From Actinomycetota bacterium (GTDB lineage: Bacteria; Actinomycetota; Thermoleophilia; Gaiellales; Gaiellaceae): a stretch of DNA of 34,064 nucleotides. A program made the translations under genes and the position numbers. The notes beneath the pieces are model-generated. The model made no database searches. It was not told the origin of the DNA and was given only the letters and a program-made list of their open reading frames with translations. Below, piece after piece: positions 25,828 through 33,039 of the stretch (positions are counted from its first letter, which is position 1; every line of letters begins with the position of its first letter). The stretch covers positions 1 through 34,064 of the forward strand of contig JAIBJN010000039.1 of the NCBI GenBank assembly GCA_020029595.1, given 5' to 3'.

Positions 25828-26757
25828 ATGCTCGACGTCCGGCGTCTGCGGGTGCTTCGTGAGGTCGCCCTGCGTGGCTCCATTGCGGCCGCCGCGGAGT
25901 CGCTCAGCTTCACTCCGTCGGCCGTTTCGCAGCAGCTCGCGAAGCTCGAGCAGGAGGCGGGTGTGCCTCTCCTCGAGCGCGGCCCGCGCAGCGTGCGGCT
26001 GGCGCCGGCGGGCTGGCGCCTGGTCGAGCACGCCGAGACGATCCTGGAGCGCCTCGCCGAGGCGGAAGCGGAGCTGCGCGAGCTCGACGGCTCTCCGCCC
26101 GCGCTCCGCGTCGGATCGAACACGACGGCGGGCGCGGCCATCATCCCGGGCGCGCTCGCGGGCTTCAAGGCCGCGCGTCCCGACGTCGAGGTGATGGTCG
26201 CGGAGGCCGATCCGCTCGTCTCTCTCGCGCGCCTGCGCGTGCGGGAGCTCGACCTCGCCATCGTCTTCGAGTACGACCACGTCCCGCTTCCCTCCGACCC
26301 GCGGCTCGAGCTCGAGCTCCTGCTCGAGGAGCCGCTGCGCGTCGTCCTCCCGGCCGGCCATCCCGTCGCTAGGCAGCGTGCCGTACGCCTGCTCGACCTC
26401 GCCGCCGACACGTGGATCAGGAGCACGAACCGCTCGTCGTGCAACCCGTTCACCGAGCGCGCCTGCCGTGCGGCAGGCTTCGAGCCCACGATTCGCTTCG
26501 AGTTCGACGACTACACGGCGATGCAGAACCTCGTCGCCTCCGGCGCGGGAGTCGCCTTCGCGCCGGATCTGGGCCTCTCGCGCCTGAATCCGGGAGTCGC
26601 CGTCCGTCCGGTCGCCTTCGGGCCGAAGCGCCGGATCTACGCTGCCTACCGAGCCGGCGAGGGCGGCGGCCACGGGATCCCCGAGATGCTCGCGGCGCTC
26701 CGGGAGACGATCGCCGCTCGGGAGCCGCTCTTCCCCGCGCTCGCCGGCGCCTCCTAG
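25828..26757 (+). CDS. LysR-family transcriptional regulator
   Basis: A 309-residue LTTR. The winged helix-turn-helix occupies residues 1-60 (LREVALRGSIAAAAESLSFT, SAVSQQLAKLEQE). The periplasmic-binding-like effector domain starts near LRVGSNTTAGAAIIPG. The ATG is preceded by TAAGCT six nt away and no ribosome site. GTG 25822 is in frame but would overlap the -10. Divergent placement suggests it controls the FtsX-type exporter and itself. The effector is unknown. Confidence 0.88.
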   Translation: MLDVRRLRVLREVALRGSIAAAAESLSFTPSAVSQQLAKLEQEAGVPLLERGPRSVRLAPAGWRLVEHAETILERLAEAEAELRELDGSPPALRVGSNTTAGAAIIPGALAGFKAARPDVEVMVAEADPLVSLARLRVRELDLAIVFEYDHVPLPSDPRLELELLLEEPLRVVLPAGHPVARQRAVRLLDLAADTWIRSTNRSSCNPFTERACRAAGFEPTIRFEFDDYTAMQNLVASGAGVAFAPDLGLSRLNPGVAVRPVAFGPKRRIYAAYRAGEGGGHGIPEMLAALRETIAAREPLFPALAGAS

Positions 26758-26802
26758 CCTGTCTCGATCGACGGTTGGGCTCCGGTCGCTCAGGCCGGTC
26801 CC

Positions 26803-26808
26803 TAACCT
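26803..26808 (+). promoter_or_regulatory. Putative -10 box (TAACCT) of the sugar-dehydrogenase gene
   Basis: TAACCT ends 6 nt before the ATG; GGGG directly before the ATG is too close to act as a ribosome site. Confidence 0.4.
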
Positions 26809-26814
26809 GAGGGG

Positions 26815-28023
26815 ATGCCTCGAAGCCGTCTGCTCGTCGGAGGGTTAGTCGTGGTCCTCCTCGCCGGCGCGTGTAGCGGCGGCTCCGACGACCCCGAGGG
26901 CCAGTCCTCGCCGCCGCCGAGCACGGAGGCGAGCGACGACGTCACGACCGGAAGCGACGACACGGAAACCGAGCCGATACCCGTGGTGAATCCTGGGCGT
27001 CCGGGGAACGGTGGCCCACTCGAGCTCGAGAAGGTCGCCTCCGGCCTCGACGTGCCCGTGTTTGCCGTTGCCGCGCCGGGCGAGCCCCGGCGTCTCTACG
27101 TCGTCGAGCGGGCCGGGCGGATTCGCGTGCTCCAAAGGGGAAGGCTCGTGGAGGAGCCGTTCCTCGACCTCTCCTCCGAGGTGTCGAGCGGCGGCGAGCA
27201 GGGTCTTCTCTCGGTCGCGTTCCACCCCGACTACGAGTCGAATGGGCTCTTCTACGTCAACTACACCGACCTGGCCGGGGACACCCGCGTCAAGGAGTTC
27301 CTCGCCGCTCCCGGCTCGGAGCCGGTCGAGACGCGCGAGCTCCTCTACGTCCGCCAGCCGTACTCGAATCACAACGGCGGGCAGCTCGCCTTCGGCGCCG
27401 ACGGGCTGCTCTACGTGGGGATGGGCGACGGTGGCTCGAGCGGCGATCCCGAAAACCGGGCGCAGGATCTCTCGAGCCGGCTCGGGAAGCTCCTCCGCCT
27501 CGACGTCGACCAGCCGCGGCCGGAGTGGGAGATGGTCGGCTACGGCCTCCGCAATCCGTGGCGCTTCTCCTTCGACCGTGTGACCGGCGACCTCTGGATC
27601 GCGGACGTCGGCCAGTCCAAGGTCGAGGAGGTCGACTTCGTGTCGGCGGGCGACCTCGGCAACGTCTACAACCTCGGCTGGGACGTCTTCGAAGGCTCGG
27701 AGGTTCACGAGGACAAGGTGCCGACGCCGGGCGGGATCCTCGTCGAGCCGCTCACGGAGTACACCCACGAGTTCGGGTGCTCGGTGATCGGCGGTTACGT
27801 CTACCGAGGTACGGCGGTTCGACGCCAGGCGTGGGGCCGGTACTTCCACGGGGACTACTGCTCGGGGCGCATCTGGAGCGTCGCGCGCTGGAACGGAGAG
27901 GTGAGCCGGCGTGGCCATCCCTTCCGTGTCCCTAGGCTGACCTCGTTCGCGGAGGACGCGCGGGGCGAGCTCTACCTGCTCTCGAAGGACGGGTCGATCT
28001 ACCGCCTCGCCCGCAGGTCCTGA
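26815..28023 (+). CDS. PQQ-type glucose/sorbosone dehydrogenase lipoprotein
   Basis: A 402-residue secreted lipoprotein: signal peptide with lipobox LLAGACSG, a Ser/Asp/Thr-rich linker (about 22-60), then a GSDH beta-propeller (PF07995 type). Family features: VERAGRIRVL, GEQGLLSVAFHPDY, SNHNGGQLAFGADGLLYVG with the proposed catalytic His, GDGGSSGDP, YGLRNPWRFSFD and YVYRG. Such enzymes oxidise aldose sugars using PQQ and pass electrons to the respiratory chain. Whether the cell makes PQQ cannot be seen here. It is monocistronic, with its own TAACCT box. Confidence 0.87.
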   Translation: MPRSRLLVGGLVVVLLAGACSGGSDDPEGQSSPPPSTEASDDVTTGSDDTETEPIPVVNPGRPGNGGPLELEKVASGLDVPVFAVAAPGEPRRLYVVERAGRIRVLQRGRLVEEPFLDLSSEVSSGGEQGLLSVAFHPDYESNGLFYVNYTDLAGDTRVKEFLAAPGSEPVETRELLYVRQPYSNHNGGQLAFGADGLLYVGMGDGGSSGDPENRAQDLSSRLGKLLRLDVDQPRPEWEMVGYGLRNPWRFSFDRVTGDLWIADVGQSKVEEVDFVSAGDLGNVYNLGWDVFEGSEVHEDKVPTPGGILVEPLTEYTHEFGCSVIGGYVYRGTAVRRQAWGRYFHGDYCSGRIWSVARWNGEVSRRGHPFRVPRLTSFAEDARGELYLLSKDGSIYRLARRS

Positions 28024-28038
28024 GCCGAGGCTCGGGCC

Positions 28039-28066
28039 GGAACTCTCCTCCTCCGGCCGGTGTAAA
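28039..28066 (+). promoter_or_regulatory. Possible ECF-type promoter of the sigma factor gene
   Basis: GGAACT (28039-28044) followed after 16 nt by TGTAAA resembles an ECF -35/-10 pair (GGAAC core) and would start transcription just before the GTG. GGCCGG/CCGGCC (28035-28040 and 28053-28058) could also fold as a terminator for the gene upstream. Confidence 0.33.
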
Positions 28067-28076
28067 AAGGGGTGCA

Positions 28077-28634
28077 GTGGGGGACCGGCCACTGGCAGAC
28101 GACGATCTTGTCGCACAGGCGAAGCAGGGCGACACCCGTGCCTACGGCACCCTCGTGGAGGAGCACCAGACGATCGCGTTTCGCACCGCGTACCTGATCA
28201 CGGGCTCGGCCGCCGATGCCGAGGACGCCGTGCAGGAGGCCTTCGTGAAGGCCCACCGAGCACTCGGCCGCTTCCGCCCCGGCGCGCCCTTCCGCCCGTG
28301 GCTCCTCTCGATCGTGGCCAACGAGGCGCGGAACCGCCGCAGATCGGCCGGTCGGCGCGAGCGGCTCGCGCTGCGGGCGGCCGAGGATCCGCTCTCGGGG
28401 GGCGCGGTCCCGTCCCCCGAGGCGGCCCTCCTCGACGCGGAGCGGCGGGAGGAGCTGCTCGTGGCCGTGAACGACCTGCGTGAGGACGACCGCCTCGCGA
28501 TCGCGTGCCGCTACTTCCTCGGGCTCTCCGAGGAGGAGACGGCGGCGACGCTCGACTGGCGGCGTGGCACCGTCAAGTCCCGAACCTCGCGCGCGCTCGA
28601 CCGCCTGCGCGAGCGGCTGGGGGTGGAGGTATGA
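28077..28634 (+). CDS. ECF-family RNA polymerase sigma factor
   Basis: A 185-residue group IV sigma factor. Region 2 spans about 8-75 (YGTLVEEHQTIAFRTAYLIT, DAEDAVQEAFVKAHRAL, WLLSIVANEARNRRR) and region 4 about 122-180 (DDRLAIACRYFLGLSEEETA, RRGTVKSRTSRALDRLRERL). The GTG has AAAAAGGGG upstream. The next gene starts inside its stop (ATGA), the usual sigma/anti-sigma arrangement. A GGAACT promoter candidate suggests autoregulation. Confidence 0.9.
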   Translation: MGDRPLADDDLVAQAKQGDTRAYGTLVEEHQTIAFRTAYLITGSAADAEDAVQEAFVKAHRALGRFRPGAPFRPWLLSIVANEARNRRRSAGRRERLALRAAEDPLSGGAVPSPEAALLDAERREELLVAVNDLREDDRLAIACRYFLGLSEEETAATLDWRRGTVKSRTSRALDRLRERLGVEV

Positions 28635-29392
28635 CCGAGCTCGAGCGCGCCCTCCTCCGGCTTGGTGACGAGCTCGCGTTCCCCGAGACGCCGGACCTGG
28701 CTCAAGTCGTCCTCGGCCGGATCGGGGCGGTGCCGCGGCGCCGGTGGCCCCTGCCTTCGCGGAGGATGCTGGCGGTCGCCTTCGTCGTTCTTCTCGTCGC
28801 GTTCGGCGCCATCATGGCGGTGCCTGCGGCGCGCACGGCCATCCTCGACTTCTTCGGCCTCCGCGGGGCGACGGTGCAGCGGGTCGAGACGCTGCCGGCG
28901 GTTCCGAGGGTTCCGGCGGCGACGGCAAGGGCGCTCGAGCTCGGGACTCCCGTCTCGACCCCGAAGTTCGCCGGCCTCCTCGTCCCCGAGGCGCTTGGGG
29001 CTCCGGACGCCGTCTACTTCTCGCCGGCCGTTCCCGGCGGCAAGGTCTCTCTCGTCTACGAGCCCGGCGGCGGCGTTCCCGTGTCGCAGCACACGGGCGT
29101 CGGGATCCTGGTCACCGAGTTCCGGGGCGACATCGAGTTCCGGTTCGTGGAGAAGTGGGTGGCCGGTAGCACCAGCGTCGAGCGGCTCACGGTGGACGGG
29201 TCTCCGGGGCTCTGGGTCGAGGGCGGCCCGCACTTCGTCCTCTTCCGGACCGAGGACGGAGAGTTCGGCGAGGACTCCGCGCGGCTCGCGGGCAACACGC
29301 TTCTCGTCGAGCGCGGGAGCCTGCTCGTCCGCATCGAGGGCGACATCGACCGCGAGCGGGCCGTCGCGATCGCCGAGTCGCTCGAGCCGTAG
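28631..29392 (+). CDS. Membrane-anchored partner of the ECF sigma factor
   Basis: A 253-residue protein with a cytoplasmic N-terminus (1-45: TELERALLRLGDELAFPETP), one membrane helix (about 47-67: LAVAFVVLLVAFGAIMAV) and an extracytoplasmic C-terminal domain of about 180 residues rich in beta strands. Position and topology are those of an anti-sigma factor, but I see no HxxxCxxC zinc motif in the N-terminal part, so it is not a classical ZAS-type one. It may be a different class or a sensor lipid/ligand protein. The start is coupled to the sigma stop. Confidence 0.75.
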   Translation: MTELERALLRLGDELAFPETPDLAQVVLGRIGAVPRRRWPLPSRRMLAVAFVVLLVAFGAIMAVPAARTAILDFFGLRGATVQRVETLPAVPRVPAATARALELGTPVSTPKFAGLLVPEALGAPDAVYFSPAVPGGKVSLVYEPGGGVPVSQHTGVGILVTEFRGDIEFRFVEKWVAGSTSVERLTVDGSPGLWVEGGPHFVLFRTEDGEFGEDSARLAGNTLLVERGSLLVRIEGDIDRERAVAIAESLEP

Positions 29393-29404
29393 AACCGCCG
29401 AGGC

Positions 29405-30355
29405 TCAGGCTGCGGCAGCCGCGCCGCCCGCCTGCTCCCCCTCGACGCGCGTGCACACGTCGCGCGCGAGGTCGACGAAGGCACGAGCTGCGGGCGAGCG
29501 GTACCGGTCTCGGTGCCAGGCGACGCCGATCCGGCGCGGCGGCACACCGGCGAGACCGAGCACCGCGGTCCCGTCGTGGGTCGGGTCCACGGTCAGAAGC
29601 GGCACGAGCGCGGCTCCCACGCCGGCGGCCACGAGCTCCTGGATGGTCCCGTTGTCGTCGGAGCGGAAGACGATGCGCGGCTCCAGGCCTGCGTCGCGGA
29701 AGCGGTTCTCGATCTGGTGGACGCTCCGGCACTGGCGGTTACCGATGAGCGGCATCGCCGCCACCTCCCGCAGCGAGGGGGGCTTGGGGCGGCCGGCGAG
29801 GGGCGAGTCGGCGGGAAGCACGACGACGTACGGGTCGCGCATGAGCTCGACGGTCTCGAACGGGCCGTCCCCGACCGGGAGCATCACGAAGCTGAAGTCG
29901 AGCTCGCCGCGCTCGACGAGCTCGAGCAGGCCGCCGTCGTCGGCGGACTCCGTCAGCCGGACCGATACGTCGGGCCACGCGTCGGTGAACTCCCGTAGGA
30001 GGCGCGGGAGGATGCGCGCGCCGACGCTCTGGTACGTGCCGACCCGAAGCGTGCCCGCCGAGCCCTCGGTGAAGGCGGCCAGGTCGGCCTGCGCCGCTTG
30101 GAGACGGGCGACGATTCCGGCAGCGTGGCGTAGGAGGAGCTCGCCGGCCTCGGTCAGAGAAACGCGTCGCGGCCCTCCGGGACGCTCGACGAGCTGCTGC
30201 CCGACGATGCGCTCGAGCACCTGGATCTGCTGGCTGATCGCCGACTGCGTGTAGCCGAGCCGCTCGGCGGCACGTCCGAAGGAGCCCTCCTCGGCGACGG
30301 CCTGGAGCGCGGCGAAATGGCGAAGCTCGACGCCGAGCCATCCATCAGTTCGCAT
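29405..30355 (-). CDS. LysR-family transcriptional regulator
   Basis: A 316-residue LTTR. The HTH is residues 9-66 (LRHFAALQAVAEEGSFGRAA, YTQSAISQQIQVLER); the effector domain starts near LRVGTYQSVGARILPRLL. ATG 30355 adds eight residues before the usual ELRHF start and no closer start codon exists. TATGAT lies 11 nt upstream. It diverges from a 36-residue membrane micro-protein across 58 bp that hold two inverted repeats. Target and effector are unknown. Confidence 0.88.
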   Translation of the reverse strand: MRTDGWLGVELRHFAALQAVAEEGSFGRAAERLGYTQSAISQQIQVLERIVGQQLVERPGGPRRVSLTEAGELLLRHAAGIVARLQAAQADLAAFTEGSAGTLRVGTYQSVGARILPRLLREFTDAWPDVSVRLTESADDGGLLELVERGELDFSFVMLPVGDGPFETVELMRDPYVVVLPADSPLAGRPKPPSLREVAAMPLIGNRQCRSVHQIENRFRDAGLEPRIVFRSDDNGTIQELVAAGVGAALVPLLTVDPTHDGTAVLGLAGVPPRRIGVAWHRDRYRSPAARAFVDLARDVCTRVEGEQAGGAAAAA

Positions 30356-30371
30356 GATAGAAATGAATCAT
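30354..30371. promoter_or_regulatory. Inverted repeat ATGAT-N8-ATCAT at the LysR start
   Basis: Covers the LysR ATG and the AT-rich leader. Possible autoregulatory LysR half site. Confidence 0.35.
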
Positions 30372-30382
30372 AGCTCGACTCG

Positions 30383-30402
30383 CGCTAATCAACATTTTAG
30401 CG
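30383..30402. promoter_or_regulatory. Inverted repeat CGCTAA-N8-TTAGCG, LysR operator candidate
   Basis: A perfect 6-bp inverted repeat containing a T-N11-A-like core. It touches the GATAAT -10 (30402-30407) of the micro-protein gene, placing it where a LysR protein would activate or block. Confidence 0.5.
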
Positions 30403-30407
30403 ATAAT
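30402..30407 (+). promoter_or_regulatory. GATAAT -10 box of the micro-protein gene
   Basis: Near-consensus -10, 6 nt before the ATG, in the most AT-rich stretch of the window. Confidence 0.45.
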
Positions 30408-30413
30408 GAATGT

Positions 30414-30524
30414 ATGGAGTTCCTCGTCATCGCAGTCATTCTCCTCGTCGGGCCGCTCGCCCTTCTCTACGGCGTGGACTCCCGCGTCGACGAGCGGGGC
30501 TTGCGCGACTGGCGGCGCTTCTAG
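30414..30524 (+). CDS. 36-residue single-pass membrane micro-protein
   Basis: A short gene divergent from the LysR gene. The product begins with a membrane helix (EFLVIAVILLVGPLALLYG), then a charged end VDSRVDERGLRDWRRF. The layout is outside or periplasmic N-terminus and basic cytoplasmic tail. The GATAAT box, the operator-like repeat and clean GC-rich third positions support it as a real gene although it is far below usual gene-calling length. It may be the main target of the LysR protein. I cannot name a family. Confidence 0.55.
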   Translation: MEFLVIAVILLVGPLALLYGVDSRVDERGLRDWRRF

Positions 30525-30525
30525 T

Positions 30526-30693
30526 CGCGGCGGCCTCGGGCCGCTGAAAGAGCGCTTCGACCTAGACGCCGGCGGTCGAGAATCGTCCGCCCAGGTGAAA
30601 GTCGTCCTCGCCTCGGACGAGCTCTCGGGCCACGTGACCGGCCAAGTCGTCGTCGTGGCCGGCGGCGTGGAGGGACGAGTCCTTCACGACTGA
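30526..30693 (+). pseudogene. C-terminal remnant of a short-chain dehydrogenase
   Basis: Reading from 30526 to the TGA at 30691, this frame gives GPLKERFDLDAGGRESSAQV and VVLASDELSGHVTGQVVVVA followed by GGVEGRVLHD. This is the classic C-terminus of an SDR such as a 3-oxoacyl-ACP reductase (LASDxASxVTGQVxxVDGG). The N-terminal three quarters, including the Rossmann and YxxxK motifs, are absent; the micro-protein occupies that place. It has no start codon at the break. It ends just inside the convergent antiporter gene. Confidence 0.6.
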
Positions 30694-31877
30694 GCCTGCA
30701 GCCGCCGCTCGATCCAGCGCGCGCCCACCGTGTCGGTGAGGCCGTGCGCGAGGATCGAGGCGAGGATCACGAACGACGCGACGTCGAAGACGAGCGCGCG
30801 CTCCCGCACGGTCGAGCTGAGGACGAGCAGCGCGAAGAGCATGGAGGCGACGCCCTTCGGGCCGAACCAGGCGATGAAGAGCTTGTGCGGCCGGGGTAGG
30901 TCGACGCCGAGGAACGAGAGGAGCACTGCCGCCGGCCGCGCCACGAGCAGCGCGAAGGCGATGAAGAGGAGCAGTCGCGGGACGGAGCCGTCCCAGCTGG
31001 TGGCCACGACGAGCGCCCCGAAGACGAAGAACGTCGCGATCTGAAACACGGCGCTGGCGCTCTCGCTGAACTCCTGGAACGCCTCGGGGATGTCGTGCCG
31101 AGCGGCCGCGAGCGCGATGCCGGCGACGAAGGCCGCGATCAGCCCGTTTCCGTAGGTGACGTCTGCGAGCCCGAAGGCGACGAAGCCGAGTCCGAGCGCG
31201 TAGGCACCCTCGTACTTTCGCTCCATGCCTCCGCCGGGCAGCCGGGGCAGGAGGCGCGAGGCGACGACTGCGAGAGCGATCCCGATCAATGCGCCGAGAG
31301 CCGCCTCTCCGGCCAGCTCGGCGGCCTCTCTCGCCGCGTTGCCTTGCGCGGCCGCGAGCACCAGGAAGAAGAGGACGAAGGGGAGCGCGAGCCCGTCGTT
31401 CAAGCCCGACTCGAGGTTCAGCGTGTGCCGGACGACGCGCGGTACACGCTCGGCCGTGACGACCGCCGACGTGACCACCGGATCGGTCGGGCTGAGGACG
31501 GCGCCGAGGAGGAACGCCTCTGCCCAGGAGAGCGCGGGGAAGAGCGCCTTGCCGGCGAGGGCGAGCAGGACGAGGGTCACCGGCATCGCGACCACGAGCG
31601 CGCGCGCCGGCGGGCCCCAGTGCTCCCGCAGGAGCTCGGACTCCACGAAGAGGCCGTCGGAGAAGAGCGTGAGGATGAGGGCGAGCTCGACGAGGAAGAC
31701 GACGATCTCAGCGTGCGGGTCAGCCTCGACGACGCCGAGCAGTGCGAGGCCGACGCCGGCGACGACCGAGAGCACCGAGATCGAAAGCACCGTCCCGTGC
31801 AGCCAGCCGGAGAGCGCGGCGGCGAGCGTGAGCAGGAGCCCGAGGACTAGGAGCGCTTCCGGGAAGCCGAGGTCCAC
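30684..31877 (-). CDS. Na+(K+)/H+ antiporter, CPA1/NhaP type
   Basis: A 397-residue inner-membrane cation/proton antiporter with about 11-12 helices. Family motifs: FSDGLFVESELLREHWGPPA, LLGAVLSPTDPVVTSAV, the ion-binding Asn-Asp in LNLESGLNDGLALPF, and FIAWFGPKGVASML. No C-terminal regulatory domain is present. The GTG is preceded by TAGGCT 6 nt away within CACTAGGCTCC, and a perfect 17-bp palindrome lies in the -35 region. It exchanges sodium or potassium for protons in pH/ion homeostasis. It diverges from the cytochrome oxidase operon. Confidence 0.9.
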   Translation of the reverse strand: MDLGFPEALLVLGLLLTLAAALSGWLHGTVLSISVLSVVAGVGLALLGVVEADPHAEIVVFLVELALILTLFSDGLFVESELLREHWGPPARALVVAMPVTLVLLALAGKALFPALSWAEAFLLGAVLSPTDPVVTSAVVTAERVPRVVRHTLNLESGLNDGLALPFVLFFLVLAAAQGNAAREAAELAGEAALGALIGIALAVVASRLLPRLPGGGMERKYEGAYALGLGFVAFGLADVTYGNGLIAAFVAGIALAAARHDIPEAFQEFSESASAVFQIATFFVFGALVVATSWDGSVPRLLLFIAFALLVARPAAVLLSFLGVDLPRPHKLFIAWFGPKGVASMLFALLVLSSTVRERALVFDVASFVILASILAHGLTDTVGARWIERRLQAQS

Positions 31878-31881
31878 GCGA

Positions 31882-31892
31882 GGAGCCTAGTG
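31882..31892 (-). promoter_or_regulatory. CACTAGGCTCC promoter element of the antiporter
   Basis: Minus-strand copy of the element before rmlA and rmlB (9 of 11 identical). Its TAGGCT -10 ends 6 nt before the GTG. Confidence 0.5.
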
Positions 31893-31899
31893 GGCCGCC

Positions 31900-31916
31900 C
31901 CTCCGGAATCCGGAGG
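31900..31916. promoter_or_regulatory. 17-bp perfect palindrome, operator candidate
   Basis: CCTCCGGAATCCGGAGG, 8-bp arms around a single A. It lies 11-27 bp upstream of the antiporter -10, over the expected -35, and between divergent antiporter and coxB genes. Confidence 0.45.
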
Positions 31917-32031
31917 CGCCGATGGCCACGTGGCCGCCCTCCTGCGGGGCTCGGAGGCCGAACGGTCTGGCCTCTGGCCCGGAGACGGTTGCGTTAGGGT
32001 TTCGCCGGGGCCCTGATTCCCCGCTTTCCCC

Positions 32032-33039
32032 GTGCGGAGACGCTCGATTATCCAGATGGTCCTGGTCGGGGTGGCCGTCGGCGTCGCCCTGGCGCTCGTC
32101 GCAGTCCTGATCCCTTGGCTTCCCGACGCCGCCTCGGAGCAGGCCGGGATCGTCGACTCGGTCTACTGGATGGTGACGATCATCTGCGTGCTCGTCTTCG
32201 CGGCCGTCGCGGGCGTCTCGGCCTACGCGGTCTACAAGTTCCGGGCACCCCCTGGCGACACGGACGACGGGAGCCCCATCCACGGGCACACGGGCCTCGA
32301 GATCGTGTGGACGATCATCCCGGCGGTGCTCGTGACGGCCATCGCGATCTACTCGGGCGTCGCGCTCGGGCAGTCAGACGACCTCCCTGCCGATCACCGC
32401 GTCATCGAGGTCACCGGTCGGCAGTTCACGTGGACCTTCACGTACCCGGACATCGAGCTGGAGAAGGGCCGGCCGCTCACGAGCGGCGAGCTCGTCGTCC
32501 CGGTCGACGAGACGGTCGAGTTCCTCATCACCTCGGAGGACGTCATCCACTCCTTCTGGGTGCCCGAGTGGCGCATGAAGCAGGACGCGGTCAAGGGGAT
32601 CGTGACGCGAACCATCGTCGAGCCGACGAAGATCGGCACCTATCCGGTCATCTGCACGGAGCTCTGTGGCCTCGGCCACGCGATCATGCGCTCTCAGGCC
32701 CGCGTCCTCTCGGCGTCCGACTTCAACGCGTGGGTCAAGGAGCAGCGGCGGCTCGCGGCCGAGGGCGCCTCCGTGCAGGGGACGGCGCTCTTCACCGCGC
32801 AGTGCGGGAGTTGTCACACGCTCGCGGACGCCGGTACGACGATGGAGGTGGGGCCAAACCTCGACGAAGCTCTCAAGGGCAAGGACGCCGCCTTCATCCG
32901 CGAGTCGATCGTCGACCCCAGCGCTAGCATCGCAGAGGGGTACCAGGACATCATGCCGGCCAACTTCGGGGAACTCTTCACCGATCCGCAGCTCGACGGT
33001 CTCGTCGAGTACCTGCTCGAGGCGACCGGAGGAGGCTAG
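32032..33039 (+). CDS. coxB: Cytochrome c oxidase subunit II with fused cytochrome c (caa3 type)
   Basis: A 335-residue subunit II. Two membrane helices (about 8-28 and 42-67) are followed by the cupredoxin domain, where CuA ligands are visible in HSFWVPEWRMKQD and CTELCGLGHAIM (His, Cys, Glu, Cys, His, Met). A cytochrome c domain is fused at the C-terminus with haem motif CGSCH (near 262-266) and the Met ligand in DIMPANFG. This fusion defines caa3 oxidases, which take electrons without a soluble cytochrome. The start is GTG 32032; the leader is about 30 nt after TAGGGT. Its stop overlaps the ctaD start by one base. Confidence 0.94.
   Translation: MRRRSIIQMVLVGVAVGVALALVAVLIPWLPDAASEQAGIVDSVYWMVTIICVLVFAAVAGVSAYAVYKFRAPPGDTDDGSPIHGHTGLEIVWTIIPAVLVTAIAIYSGVALGQSDDLPADHRVIEVTGRQFTWTFTYPDIELEKGRPLTSGELVVPVDETVEFLITSEDVIHSFWVPEWRMKQDAVKGIVTRTIVEPTKIGTYPVICTELCGLGHAIMRSQARVLSASDFNAWVKEQRRLAAEGASVQGTALFTAQCGSCHTLADAGTTMEVGPNLDEALKGKDAAFIRESIVDPSASIAEGYQDIMPANFGELFTDPQLDGLVEYLLEATGGG

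Noticed and set aside
30406-30525. Extension of the SDR-remnant frame back to 30406
   Set aside because: The N-terminal part is Ser-rich, out-of-frame reading of the 36-residue micro-protein; SDR-like sequence begins only near 30540.
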